40,950 bases of DNA from DASRQK01 sp964401685. Its GTDB lineage: Bacteria > Bacteroidota > Bacteroidia > Sphingobacteriales > Sphingobacteriaceae. The notes under the pieces are model-generated. The model made no database searches and was not told the origin of the DNA. It saw only the letters and a list, made by a program, of their open reading frames with translations. The position numbers were made by a program, and so were the translations under genes. Shown here one piece after another: positions 1-8,307 of this stretch (positions are counted from its first letter, which is position 1; each line of letters begins with the position of its first letter). The stretch spans positions 1 through 40,950 of the forward strand of contig CAYNZH010000018.1 of the NCBI GenBank assembly GCA_964401685.1, in the 5' to 3' direction.

Positions 1-78
1 TCAGGACCATTCGCTCCTGCATATCGGTGTACACCTCGGTGGTATGCAGGCGGGATAAGAGAGCTGACCCTCCGAAAG

Positions 79-3000
79 TTAGTGTTTTTCGATCTCGGAT
101 TGCTCTTCAATCCATTTACGTGCGTTCACAAATGCTTCCAACCACGGGGAAACTTCGTCGTGCCTGCCTTCCTCGTAATACGCCCAATTCCACTGAAAGA
201 TCGAACGTTCGATGTGAGGCATGGTTACCAGATGCCGTCCAGTCTTGTCGGCAAGCATAGCTACCTGATAATCCGAGCCGTTTGGCGTGTGGGGATAGGT
301 CCCGTAAGCATACTTAGCGACGATGTGGTAGTTTTCTTCCTCGTGCGGGAGATAAAATTTGCCTTCCCCATTGGAGACCCAGAGACCGAGCGTACTACCC
401 GCCAATGTACTGAGCATGATAGAATTATTTTCCTGTATCCTGACGGAAGTAAAGCTCGATTCATGCTTTTTGGAAGTGTTATGATGCAGCTTGCCATGGT
501 TTTCGAGTTCTGGGTGAATCAGCTCGAGCTCCATAAAGAGCTGACAACCATTGCAGATCCCCACAGAAAGGGTGTCGGGACGTGCGAAAAAGTTTTTCAA
601 TGCCCTGTTGGCCTTTTCGTTATAGATAAAGGCACCTGCCCACCCTTTTGCCGACCCGAGTACATCCGAATTGGAAAAACCACCCACTGCACCGATAAAC
701 TGGACATCTTCAAGGTTTTCCCTGCCGGAAATCAAATCGGTCATGTGAATATCTTTGACGTCAAACCCTGCCAGAAACAAGGCGTGAGCCATTTCCCGCT
801 CCGAATTTGAGCCCTTTTCCCGGATGATCGCCGCTTTGGGACGCATTTTGAGATCTTTCAGATCAGGTAATGTGCCGTCAAAGTGTCGTGGGAATTCGTA
901 GCGAAGAGGCTGATGCTTGTAATTTTCAAACCGCTCTTCTGCTGTGCCGTTGAGTGATTGTTTGCGGTCTAGCAGGTAGGAAGTACGGAACCAGGTATCT
1001 CGAAGGGTGTCGACTGAGAAATCAAAGCGCTGTTCATTGTTCTGAAAGCTGACTTTTCCTTCATTCCTGACAGCGCCTATCTTGAAGAATTCGATTCCAG
1101 CGTCCTTCAGGGACGTTTCAAAGCTTTGGTCCTCACGGGCCTGGAGTACCAAACCTATATTTTCGTTGAAAAGGACTTTGACAAAGTCATTTTGACCCAA
1201 GGCGGATAGATCATAATTCGCACCGAGCTCCTGATCGGCGAAGGTCATCTCCAAAAGAGTGGTAACCAGACCTCCAGATCCTACATCATGTCCTGCCGCC
1301 ACCTTGTCCTCAGCGATGAGACGCTGGATGGCATCAAAGCCCTTTGCAAAGTATGCAGCATCTTTGACATCGGGGACCTCATCGCCAATTTTATTCAAAA
1401 CCTGCGCAAAGGAAGATCCGCCGAGCTTGAAATCGTCGCTTGACAAGCCCACATAATAGATAGATCCTGCATTTTTTTTCAGTACTGGCTCTACAACCTG
1501 CGCAATATGGGTGCAGGAACCGACCGTGGAAATCACAACCGTTCCGGGGGCTATGACGTCTCCGTCGGGATATCTCTGCTTCATTGAAAGCGAATCCTTG
1601 CCTGTAGGAATGTTGATTCCTAAGGCGATAGCGAAATCGGAGCAGGCCTCAACAGCCTTGTATAATCGGGCATCTTCGCCCTCATTGTTGCAGGCCCACA
1701 TCCAGTTGGCTGATAGGCTGACGCCTTTGATACCATCCGCTATGGGGGCGAAAACAAGGTTGGAGAGTGCTTCACCGATGGCATTCCGTGACCCTGCAGC
1801 AGGATCGACCAAAGCGGTGAGTGGTGAATGTCCCATGGTCGTGGCTACACCTAGTTTGGAGGTAAAATCTAAGGCCATGACGCCCACGTTATTGAGGGGC
1901 AATTGCAGCGGACCGACGGTTTGTTGCTTGGCAACCTTCCCTCCTACCGACCGGTCTACCTTGTTGGTGAGCCAATCCTTGCAAGCGACCGCTTCTAATT
2001 GTAGCAAGCGATCCAGGTAGGTCGGAATTTCCGACGCGTCATAAGCCAATGGCTGGTATTCCCGTGGGACAGTTCTGTCCTCCATCAAAGTCTTGGGCGT
2101 TGAACCAAAGAAATCTTCGAGCGCGTAGTCCATGGGCTTTTCGCCGGTGGTACGTGATTCAAATTTAAAGCGGTGATCACTGGTGACTTCCCCGACCACA
2201 TACATGGGCGCACGCTCCCGCTGGGCGATCGATTGTAGCTTGTTCAAATCCTTTTGCGCAATGACCAGCCCCATGCGTTCCTGTGACTCGTTCCCGATGA
2301 TTTCCTTTGCCGAAAGTGTAGGATCACCCACTGGGAGCTTGTCCAGGTCTATATCTCCTCCGGTGCTTTCGACCAGCTCAGTAAGGCAGTTCAAATGGCC
2401 TCCGGCTCCATGATCATGTATGGACACAATTGGATTTTCGTCCGATTCTACCAGACCACGTATTGCATTCGCCGCGCGCTTTTGCATCTCAGGATTTGAT
2501 CTCTGTATAGCATTCAGCTCTATTCCAGATCCGAAAGCCCCTGTGTCTGCCGACGAAACTGCCGCACCACCCATTCCTATACGGTAATTGTCACCACCAA
2601 GAATCACAATGGCGTCGCCTTCCTTGGGCTGACGTTTTATTGATTGATCTAGTTTGGCGTAACCAATTCCTCCGGCTTGCATGATGACTTTATCATAACC
2701 CAGTTTGCGTCCATCTTCCTCGTGTTCAAAGGTCAGCAAGGATCCTGTGATCAAAGGTTGGCCAAATTTATTGCCGAAATCCGAGGCGCCGTTTGAAGCC
2801 TTGATCAATATATCTAAAGGAGTTTGATATAGCCATTTTCTTTCCGGCATTGCATGTTCCCAGGGTCTACCCTGATCGAGCCTAGGATAGGAAGTCATGT
2901 AGAGGGCAGTCCCGGCCAAGGGCAGAGAACCCTGTCCCCCTGCGAGGCGATCCCGGATTTCTCCACCAGACCCCGTCGCTGCACCCGAAAACGGCTCAAC

Positions 3001-3762
3001 CGTGGTCGGAAAATTGTGTGTTTCCGCTTTGAGAGAAATGACCGAATCAAACGGTTTTTCCTCGTAGAAATCGGCTTTATCTGCTGATTTGGGGGCAAAC
3101 TGCAAGACACGTGGACCTTTTACAAAGGCGACATTGTCTTTATAGGCCGACACGATCCGGTTGGGATTGGCTTGGGAGGTTTTTTTAATCAATTTAAAGA
3201 GGGACAGGGGTTTTTCCTGCCCGTCGATAACAAAAGTTCCATTAAATATCTTGTGTCGGCAGTGCTCAGAATTGGCCTGAGAAAACGCAAAAACTTCGGA
3301 ATCCGTGAGTTTGCGGCCTATTTTATCAGTCAACTTATTTAAGTATTCGACCTCCTCATCATTGAGCGCCAAACCCTCCTGCTGGTTATAACTTGCAATA
3401 TCCTCCACATAACCAATGGGCTCCGGCGATATCGCAATGGCGAACACATTCTGGTCCAGAGCCATATATTTTTGCAGGATCATTGGATCATAATCCTCAA
3501 AGTCAACGGTTACCGGATGAAATTCCTCAATTCGTTGAATGCCCTGTATACCCATGTTAACCGTGATTTCCACGGCATTGGTACTCCAAGGACTGACCAT
3601 CGCCGCGCGTGGACCTATAAAGGCATTGGAAACCGAAGTTTCCTGAAGCATTTTGGCGTCTCCAAAGAGCCAACTTAGTTTTTGGACAGATTCTTGGCTT
3701 AGTGGAGAAGTGGACTGAACGGCGTATACCGTCCCTTGAGGATTTAGAAAAAATTGAATCAT
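79..3762 (-). CDS. purL: Phosphoribosylformylglycinamidine synthase, single-chain (large PurL)
   Basis: ATP-dependent conversion of FGAR and glutamine to FGAM, step 4 of de novo purine synthesis, in the cytoplasm. At 1227 residues it is the single-chain type with a fused glutaminase, slightly shorter than the roughly 1300 residues usual in enterobacteria. Seen: the linker motif NSEHCRHK near residue 165, the synthetase signature ETHNFPTTVEPFSGAATGSG near 245-265, and a C-terminal class I amidotransferase from about residue 965 with nucleophile Cys1070 in GICNGCQ and the later PHIERS stretch supplying the catalytic His. The ATG at 3762 opens on the typical Bacteroidota PurL start (MIQFFLN). 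It stands alone with its own upstream region, divergent from the cold shock gene. The 78 bases beyond its stop run to the window edge. The reading frame is intact and the family is certain. Confidence 0.97.
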   Translation of the reverse strand: MIQFFLNPQGTVYAVQSTSPLSQESVQKLSWLFGDAKMLQETSVSNAFIGPRAAMVSPWSTNAVEITVNMGIQGIQRIEEFHPVTVDFEDYDPMILQKYMALDQNVFAIAISPEPIGYVEDIASYNQQEGLALNDEEVEYLNKLTDKIGRKLTDSEVFAFSQANSEHCRHKIFNGTFVIDGQEKPLSLFKLIKKTSQANPNRIVSAYKDNVAFVKGPRVLQFAPKSADKADFYEEKPFDSVISLKAETHNFPTTVEPFSGAATGSGGEIRDRLAGGQGSLPLAGTALYMTSYPRLDQGRPWEHAMPERKWLYQTPLDILIKASNGASDFGNKFGQPLITGSLLTFEHEEDGRKLGYDKVIMQAGGIGYAKLDQSIKRQPKEGDAIVILGGDNYRIGMGGAAVSSADTGAFGSGIELNAIQRSNPEMQKRAANAIRGLVESDENPIVSIHDHGAGGHLNCLTELVESTGGDIDLDKLPVGDPTLSAKEIIGNESQERMGLVIAQKDLNKLQSIAQRERAPMYVVGEVTSDHRFKFESRTTGEKPMDYALEDFFGSTPKTLMEDRTVPREYQPLAYDASEIPTYLDRLLQLEAVACKDWLTNKVDRSVGGKVAKQQTVGPLQLPLNNVGVMALDFTSKLGVATTMGHSPLTALVDPAAGSRNAIGEALSNLVFAPIADGIKGVSLSANWMWACNNEGEDARLYKAVEACSDFAIALGINIPTGKDSLSMKQRYPDGDVIAPGTVVISTVGSCTHIAQVVEPVLKKNAGSIYYVGLSSDDFKLGGSSFAQVLNKIGDEVPDVKDAAYFAKGFDAIQRLIAEDKVAAGHDVGSGGLVTTLLEMTFADQELGANYDLSALGQNDFVKVLFNENIGLVLQAREDQSFETSLKDAGIEFFKIGAVRNEGKVSFQNNEQRFDFSVDTLRDTWFRTSYLLDRKQSLNGTAEERFENYKHQPLRYEFPRHFDGTLPDLKDLKMRPKAAIIREKGSNSEREMAHALFLAGFDVKDIHMTDLISGRENLEDVQFIGAVGGFSNSDVLGSAKGWAGAFIYNEKANRALKNFFARPDTLSVGICNGCQLFMELELIHPELENHGKLHHNTSKKHESSFTSVRIQENNSIMLSTLAGSTLGLWVSNGEGKFYLPHEEENYHIVAKYAYGTYPHTPNGSDYQVAMLADKTGRHLVTMPHIERSIFQWNWAYYEEGRHDEVSPWLEAFVNARKWIEEQSEIEKH

Positions 3763-3794
3763 TATGAATGATAAATCTAATACTGAATTTTATA

Positions 3795-3802
3795 CAAAAA
3801 TA
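3795..3802 (-). promoter_or_regulatory. Candidate -7 box for purL
   Basis: On the minus strand this reads TATTTTTG, an exact match to the Bacteroidota -7 consensus TAnnTTTG, 33 bases upstream of the purL ATG. No clear -33 TTG lies at the usual spacing, so the assignment rests on one box and position. Confidence 0.35.
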
Positions 3803-3864
3803 GGGAAATTTTATGAAAATCCGCCACCTTCACCGATTATGCAAATTAATTTAAAAAAAAATAG

Positions 3865-3894
3865 TTGAGTATTCAAATTATTTACCTACCTTTA
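3865..3894 (+). promoter_or_regulatory. Promoter of the cold shock gene
   Basis: TTG at 3865-3867 and TACCTTTA at 3887-3894 are separated by 19 bases, matching the Bacteroidota primary sigma pattern TTG-N19-TAnnTTTG except for the last base. Predicted transcription start is near 3900, which gives a leader of about 35 A/T-rich bases before the ATG at 3937. Confidence 0.55.
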
Positions 3895-3936
3895 CAATAA
3901 TATAATTATTTTTATTTATTTTTATCAAAGATTGCC

Positions 3937-4128
3937 ATGCAAGAAGGCGTAGTAAAATTTTTCAACGAAACCAAAGGTTTCGGATTTATCACCTCAAATG
4001 AAGGTGGACGTGATGTATTTGTCCACCTAACTGGATTGAAAGACCGTATCAGTGAAAACGATCACGTGTCTTTTGAAATCGAACAAGGACCAAAAGGTCC
4101 AAGTGCAGTAAATGTCAAATTGATTTAA
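3937..4128 (+). CDS. Cold shock protein (CspA family)
   Basis: A 63-residue single-domain nucleic-acid-binding protein that covers almost exactly one cold shock domain. It should bind single-stranded RNA or DNA in the cytoplasm and act as an RNA chaperone. RNP1 (KGFGFI) is at residues 13-18 and RNP2 (DVFVHL) at 26-31, with the aromatic residues used for base stacking present. The first residues (MQEGVVKFFNETKGFGFI) are canonical, fixing the ATG at 3937. It has its own promoter (3865-3894) and a strong intrinsic terminator (4153-4187), so it is a single-gene unit. It lies next to a desaturase, a second cold-shock-domain protein and an RNA helicase, which suggests a role in low-temperature growth; that role is inferred. 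Many Csp homologues are not cold-induced. Confidence 0.95.
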   Translation: MQEGVVKFFNETKGFGFITSNEGGRDVFVHLTGLKDRISENDHVSFEIEQGPKGPSAVNVKLI

Positions 4129-4152
4129 TTCCGTTTTTCAGATATTGTTGAG

Positions 4153-4187
4153 CCACCCAATCCATAAGGCTTGGGTGGTTTTTTTTT
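4153..4187 (+). terminator. Intrinsic terminator after the cold shock gene
   Basis: CCACCCAA (4153-4160) pairs with TTGGGTGG (4171-4178). Inside the loop CC and GG can pair further, and a run of T follows at 4179-4187. It lies 25 bases after the csp stop and 34 bases before the desaturase ATG, so it should separate the two genes. Confidence 0.85.
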
Positions 4188-4220
4188 CTACTGTTTATTG
4201 CCTCTCACCATTTTTTTGTA

Positions 4221-5288
4221 ATGTCCAAAGTCTCTTTTCAAAGTTCGAATAAGATCTTCGCCCAAACCTTGAAACGCAGGGTGAACGATTATTTCAAGAC
4301 TAATAATATTTCCAATACCGGAAATCGAAGATTATACCTCAAAAGTTCAATTTTAGTTTCCACCCTTATAGGGATTTACCTCGTCTTATTACTCTCGGGG
4401 TTTCCTATTTGGTCCAAAGTTCTTCTCTGCATCGTACTCGGCACCAATTTTGCCGCAATAGGATTCAATATCATGCACGAGGGTGGGCATCAAAGTTTTT
4501 CCCAAAAATCGTGGTTGAACACCATTTCAGCCTATTCACTCAATCTGCTGGGAGGTACGATTTATTTTTGGAAGCAAAAACACAACATCAGTCACCATAC
4601 CTATACCAATCTGGACGGTTTGGATCATGACATCGATGTGAAATTTATGCGTTTGCATAATGACCAGCCGCTCAAGTGGTATCATAAGTTCCAATTTGCT
4701 TACTGGTTTTTACTCTACGGTATTTCCTATATCGCCTGGGTGCTGTATCAGGATTTTGAAAAATATTTTAGCGGGAAAATGGGCGTTCAGGCTGAACGAA
4801 AAAACATGCCCCGTCGGGAACATGTGATTTTCTGGACTACCAAGATCCTTTATGTTTCGATTTTCCTGGTCATACCTGTTCTGGTAGTAGGCTGGCTTCC
4901 GGCCCTGATAGGGTGGCTGATTGCCGGTGTTGCCTGCGGTTTTTGCCTCGCGGTCGTTTTTCAACTGGCTCACGTAGTCGAGGCCACTCAGTTTCCTGCG
5001 CCTAATCAGGATAGCGGAAAAGTCGAGCAGGAATGGATGATACACCAACTAGCCACTACGTCAAATTTCGCTACGAATAATGCAATGGTTTCTTGGTTTT
5101 TAGGCGGCCTGAACTTTCAGGTAGAGCATCATCTTTTTCCGAGAATCAGCCACGTACACTATCCGGAGATCAATAAATTGGTCAAGGCTACCTGTAAGGA
5201 ATTTGGCGTCATCTACAATGAGTACAATACGATGAACGAAGCTTTTGCTTCGCATCTCCGCCATATTTACCAACTAGGGCGCAGTTAA
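4221..5288 (+). CDS. Membrane fatty acid desaturase (acyl-CoA/acyl-lipid, front-end-like)
   Basis: Integral membrane di-iron oxygenase that puts double bonds into fatty acyl chains. All three histidine boxes are present: HEGGH at residues 86-90, HNISHH at 121-126, and QVEHH at 300-304. The Q in place of the first His of box three is seen in the delta-5/delta-6 (linoleoyl-CoA-like) branch. Hydrophobic spans lie around residues 43-60, 66-85, about 155-175 and 205-245, as expected for the family. The length of 355 is normal. The ATG at 4221 has no visible Shine-Dalgarno sequence. The stop codon overlaps the stop of the convergent cold-shock-domain gene by four bases. Chain length and regiospecificity cannot be read from sequence. 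The likely role is adjusting membrane fluidity, and its place between cold-response genes agrees with that. Confidence 0.92.
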   Translation: MSKVSFQSSNKIFAQTLKRRVNDYFKTNNISNTGNRRLYLKSSILVSTLIGIYLVLLLSGFPIWSKVLLCIVLGTNFAAIGFNIMHEGGHQSFSQKSWLNTISAYSLNLLGGTIYFWKQKHNISHHTYTNLDGLDHDIDVKFMRLHNDQPLKWYHKFQFAYWFLLYGISYIAWVLYQDFEKYFSGKMGVQAERKNMPRREHVIFWTTKILYVSIFLVIPVLVVGWLPALIGWLIAGVACGFCLAVVFQLAHVVEATQFPAPNQDSGKVEQEWMIHQLATTSNFATNNAMVSWFLGGLNFQVEHHLFPRISHVHYPEINKLVKATCKEFGVIYNEYNTMNEAFASHLRHIYQLGRS

Positions 5289-5749
5289 GCACCCTTGATG
5301 GTAATGGTTTCAGCTTGAAATCCTCTGGGCGTACGAATTGCCGTGTATTCGACCTTGTCGCCTACATTGACTTCCGAGCTTGGGAAAATGCTTATATGAA
5401 AGAATATACGCTCCTGAGTATTTGAATCCGAGATAAATCCAAATCCCTTTGACGAATCGAAGTGAATGATTTCTCCGGTCAACGGCTCATTGGAATCCTC
5501 CAGATCGGAAGCACGGGGAATAGAAATTTCAATTTCCTCAGCTTTGATTTTCCTTTTCTTGGTTGGATCCGGGGGTGTGGTTGTGATGTTTCCATTCTCG
5601 TCCACATAAGCCAACATTTCATCCAGACCTTTAGGTTTATCGGGTCCTTCCAAACGTCGCTCATCCCTCTTGAGTTCTTTTTCTTTTCTTTTCTGAAGTT
5701 TCTTCTTGTTTCTTTCTTTTTTACTGTACGTTTCTTGAGATTTTGCCAT
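5285..5749 (-). CDS. Cold-shock-domain protein with lysine-rich N-terminal extension
   Basis: A 154-residue protein in two parts. Residues 1-85 are highly charged, with a lysine/arginine-rich start (SKKERNKKKLQKRKEKELKR) likely to be a helical or disordered RNA-binding tail, followed by a Pro/Thr linker. Residues about 88-154 form a cold shock domain with RNP1-like KGFGFI and RNP2-like RIFFHI. This extended architecture recurs in Bacteroidota and is usually annotated as a cold shock domain-containing protein. It starts 20 bases after the helicase stop on the same strand, so the two are probably co-transcribed, which supports joint work on structured RNA. The basic tail may tether it to ribosomes or RNA; that is inference. 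Its 3' end overlaps the desaturase stop by four bases. Confidence 0.9.
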   Translation of the reverse strand: MAKSQETYSKKERNKKKLQKRKEKELKRDERRLEGPDKPKGLDEMLAYVDENGNITTTPPDPTKKRKIKAEEIEISIPRASDLEDSNEPLTGEIIHFDSSKGFGFISDSNTQERIFFHISIFPSSEVNVGDKVEYTAIRTPRGFQAETITIKGA

Positions 5750-5769
5750 GTATTTTTATTTCCTGTTAT

Positions 5770-6975
5770 TTATTTTCTGTTTGTTGCGGGGGCCAAAGGG
5801 TAGTTTTCGGGCACGAAAGGGTGATTTCTCTGCACCGGTACTTGCTTCTTGATCAACTTCTCTATATCCTGCAGGTAGCTTTTCTCCTCTTTGTCACAAA
5901 AGGACCAAGCTCTTCCCGACTTATTGGCTCGCCCTGTCCTTCCAATCCTGTGCACATAGGTTTCAGGTTCATTGGGCAAATCAAAATTGATCACCAATTG
6001 TAGGTTTTCAACATCAATGCCTCTGGCCGCGATATCCGTTGCGACCAATACCTTCGTGCTCCCGGCTTTGAAATTGGCCAATGCCCGCTGTCTTGCTTGC
6101 TGAGTCTTGTTGCCATGAATGGCCTCCGCAGACACACCACCCTGCTTGAGCTTTCTAACGATCCTATCCGCCCCGTGCTTGGTTCTTGAAAATACCAAGA
6201 TGTTCGGATCCCGTTCATTGGCCACAAGGTATGCTAACAGTCCCATTTTCTTAATCTTATCAACCGGGTAAATCATCTGATTGATAGAATCTACTGTTGA
6301 GGAAACCGGTGTGACAGAAATTTGTTTGGGTTGATACAATAGTTTTCGGGCAAATTCCTCTATACTTTTTGGTATAGTCGCCGAGAACAAAAGTGTTTGA
6401 CGCTTCTTAGGAAGTTCTTTAACCACTTTCTGTATGTCACGTATAAAACCCATATCCAGCATTCTATCTGCCTCATCGAGTACAAAATAGGCAACGTTTC
6501 CCAGCGATACCAGCCCCTGATCCATCAGATCCAGGAGGCGGCCCGGTGTTGCCACCAAAATCGCTGGATTCTTACGGATTTCTGGCAATTGACTGTGGAC
6601 CGATACCCCTCCGAAAACCACTGAGTGGCCTACGGATACAAATTGTGTATAATCCCTGATGTTCTCACCAATCTGTATGGCTAGCTCCCTGGTCGGCGCC
6701 AAAATCAACGCCTGCGGACTCGCTGCCATAGGTTTTCCGTGGGTTCTGTGAGCGTTTCGGGCGGTCTTGTCTTCGCCTTTTTCGATGAGAAACTGTATGA
6801 TTGGTAGTGCAAATGCAGCTGTTTTTCCTGTCCCGGTCTGCGCGCAGGCCAGCAAGTCATTCTTTTCTAAAACGAGTGGAATCGCTTGTATCTGTATGGG
6901 AGTTGCTGTATGGTATTTTGATTTCTCTAAGGCCCTCAAAAGTGGGGCAGCTAACTTAAAAGATGTAAATTGCAA
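5770..6975 (-). CDS. DEAD-box ATP-dependent RNA helicase (RhlE-like)
   Basis: Unwinds RNA duplexes using ATP, in ribosome assembly, RNA decay or cold acclimation. Seen over 401 residues: Q motif (TPIQIQ, 25-30), motif I AQTGTGKT (45-52), Ia PTRELA, Ib TPGR, motif II DEAD (167-170), motif III SAT (198-200), motif V ARGID and motif VI HRIGRTGRA. The C-terminal tail is very short, so this is close to a minimal helicase core. A 15-20 residue basic insertion follows motif I (around 67-85). The only plausible start is TTG at 6975: a stop codon lies five codons upstream, there is no ATG before the Q motif, and the encoded MQFTSFKL fits the family's N-terminus. The cold-shock-domain gene follows after 20 bases. 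Confidence 0.95.
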   Translation of the reverse strand: MQFTSFKLAAPLLRALEKSKYHTATPIQIQAIPLVLEKNDLLACAQTGTGKTAAFALPIIQFLIEKGEDKTARNAHRTHGKPMAASPQALILAPTRELAIQIGENIRDYTQFVSVGHSVVFGGVSVHSQLPEIRKNPAILVATPGRLLDLMDQGLVSLGNVAYFVLDEADRMLDMGFIRDIQKVVKELPKKRQTLLFSATIPKSIEEFARKLLYQPKQISVTPVSSTVDSINQMIYPVDKIKKMGLLAYLVANERDPNILVFSRTKHGADRIVRKLKQGGVSAEAIHGNKTQQARQRALANFKAGSTKVLVATDIAARGIDVENLQLVINFDLPNEPETYVHRIGRTGRANKSGRAWSFCDKEEKSYLQDIEKLIKKQVPVQRNHPFVPENYPLAPATNRK

Positions 6976-7054
6976 ATTATAAAAATATTAAAAAGTACTG
7001 AAAACATAACAGCACTACTCACCCGACCGAAAAAAATTTCGTTAAGGATATTTG

Positions 7055-7062
7055 CAAATATA
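7055..7062 (-). promoter_or_regulatory. Candidate -7 box for the helicase operon
   Basis: On the minus strand this reads TATATTTG, matching TAnnTTTG exactly. It would give a 5' leader of about 70-75 bases before the TTG start. The leader holds a small palindrome (CGAAA-TTTT-TTTCG, about 7028-7041). No good -33 box was found. Confidence 0.4.
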
Positions 7063-7082
7063 CTAAATATAATCGATATTTC

Positions 7083-8279
7083 CTAACGTCGTGAATCCTT
7101 ATAATAATAGCGGATTTCGTCTCGCAGATTGTACGACGAGGCCATCACCTCACCATATGCTCCGGTGGTGCGCAACGCTATCGCATCCCCCCTGGATGAA
7201 ATCGGCAGCACCACGCCAGTCCCAAAGCTGTCGCTGCTTTCGCAGATCGGACCCACGACGTCATAAGACGTTTCCTCTTCCGGCTCCTGGATCGAAGTCT
7301 GTCCCTCTAAATTGCCGAGATACTCGACTTTATGATAAGCCTGATAGAGTGCAGGCCGCAAAAGTTCGGTCATCCCTGCGTCCAGAATCAAAAAGTTCTT
7401 TTTCAGTCCATGCTTGACGTACAAAACCCGACTCACTAAAGCTCCACACTGGGCGACCAAAGCACGTCCCAACTCAAAATGAACTTCTTGTTCGGCCGAT
7501 CGCTCCAAGTAATCATCGAAAATAGAAAAATAGGACTCGAAATCGGGAATTGCATGGGTGTCAGGCTCGTAGTAATTCACGCCGAAGCCGCCGCCCACAT
7601 TCAAAACCTTTATGGGGTGGCCCTTGGCGGCAAACCACCTATTCCACTGATTTACCTTGGCACACAGTTTTTTAAATACGGCTAAGTCCGTGATTTGGGA
7701 TCCAATATGGAAATGTATGCCTTGTAGGTCAAGATTGGGTGAGCGTTCGATCACTTCGAGGCAGTTCTCCAGATCCCACTCCATAATGCCAAACTTATTT
7801 TCGTCTAGCCCGGTGGTGATATAATGGTGTGTCTGCGCATCAACATTGGGGTTGATTCTCAAGGCTATAGCCGCACGTTTACCTTTGAGACCTGCCAGCT
7901 CGTTCAGCACCTCCAACTCCTGCAGGGACTCCACGTTGAAGGCAAATATTTCGTTGTCCAGCGCATAGTCAATTTCCTTGTCGGCCTTGCCTACACCGGC
8001 AAAAACGACCTTGTGTGCGGGAAAACCTGACGCTATGGCTTTTTTTACTTCATTTCCACTGACGCAATCAGCTCCGAAACCTGCTTGTTGTATAAGACCT
8101 AGAATACGGTCATTAAAATTGGCTTTCAACGCATAATGCACATGAAATCCCCTGGAATGGGCACTGTCTGCAGCAACTTCGAGGGTTTCGCGCAGCAAAT
8201 CCAGATCATAATAGTAAAAAGGCGTTTGCATGTTTTTTAGCGCGGCCTTGGTCGATTGGTCAAACATCTGTGTAGACAT
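7083..8279 (-). CDS. lysA: Diaminopimelate decarboxylase
   Basis: PLP enzyme (fold type III) that decarboxylates meso-diaminopimelate to L-lysine, the last step of the pathway. Lys52 in HYALKANFN should carry the PLP. The substrate/cofactor loops HIGSQI and GGGFG are visible, and the C-terminal CESSDSFG segment supplies the Cys and Glu of the active site across the dimer. 398 residues is normal. It starts 28 bases after the aspartokinase stop on the same strand, so lysC-lysA forms an operon joining the first and last enzymes of lysine synthesis. The ATG at 8279 is the first in frame. Carboxynorspermidine decarboxylase is a related alternative, but the motifs and the lysC neighbour favour LysA. 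Confidence 0.95.
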   Translation of the reverse strand: MSTQMFDQSTKAALKNMQTPFYYYDLDLLRETLEVAADSAHSRGFHVHYALKANFNDRILGLIQQAGFGADCVSGNEVKKAIASGFPAHKVVFAGVGKADKEIDYALDNEIFAFNVESLQELEVLNELAGLKGKRAAIALRINPNVDAQTHHYITTGLDENKFGIMEWDLENCLEVIERSPNLDLQGIHFHIGSQITDLAVFKKLCAKVNQWNRWFAAKGHPIKVLNVGGGFGVNYYEPDTHAIPDFESYFSIFDDYLERSAEQEVHFELGRALVAQCGALVSRVLYVKHGLKKNFLILDAGMTELLRPALYQAYHKVEYLGNLEGQTSIQEPEEETSYDVVGPICESSDSFGTGVVLPISSRGDAIALRTTGAYGEVMASSYNLRDEIRYYYKDSRR

Positions 8280-8307
8280 TCCTTTTTCTTTGAAAATGAG
8301 TTTTTGA

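Noticed and set aside
1..78. Open minus-strand frame running to the left edge with ATGs near positions 22 and 10
   Set aside because: It could be the start of the gene after purL, but only a few codons are inside the window and no family pattern can be read.
82..810. 242-codon open frame on the plus strand inside purL
   Set aside because: Antisense shadow of the purL amidotransferase region; composition is not protein-like and purL is intact.
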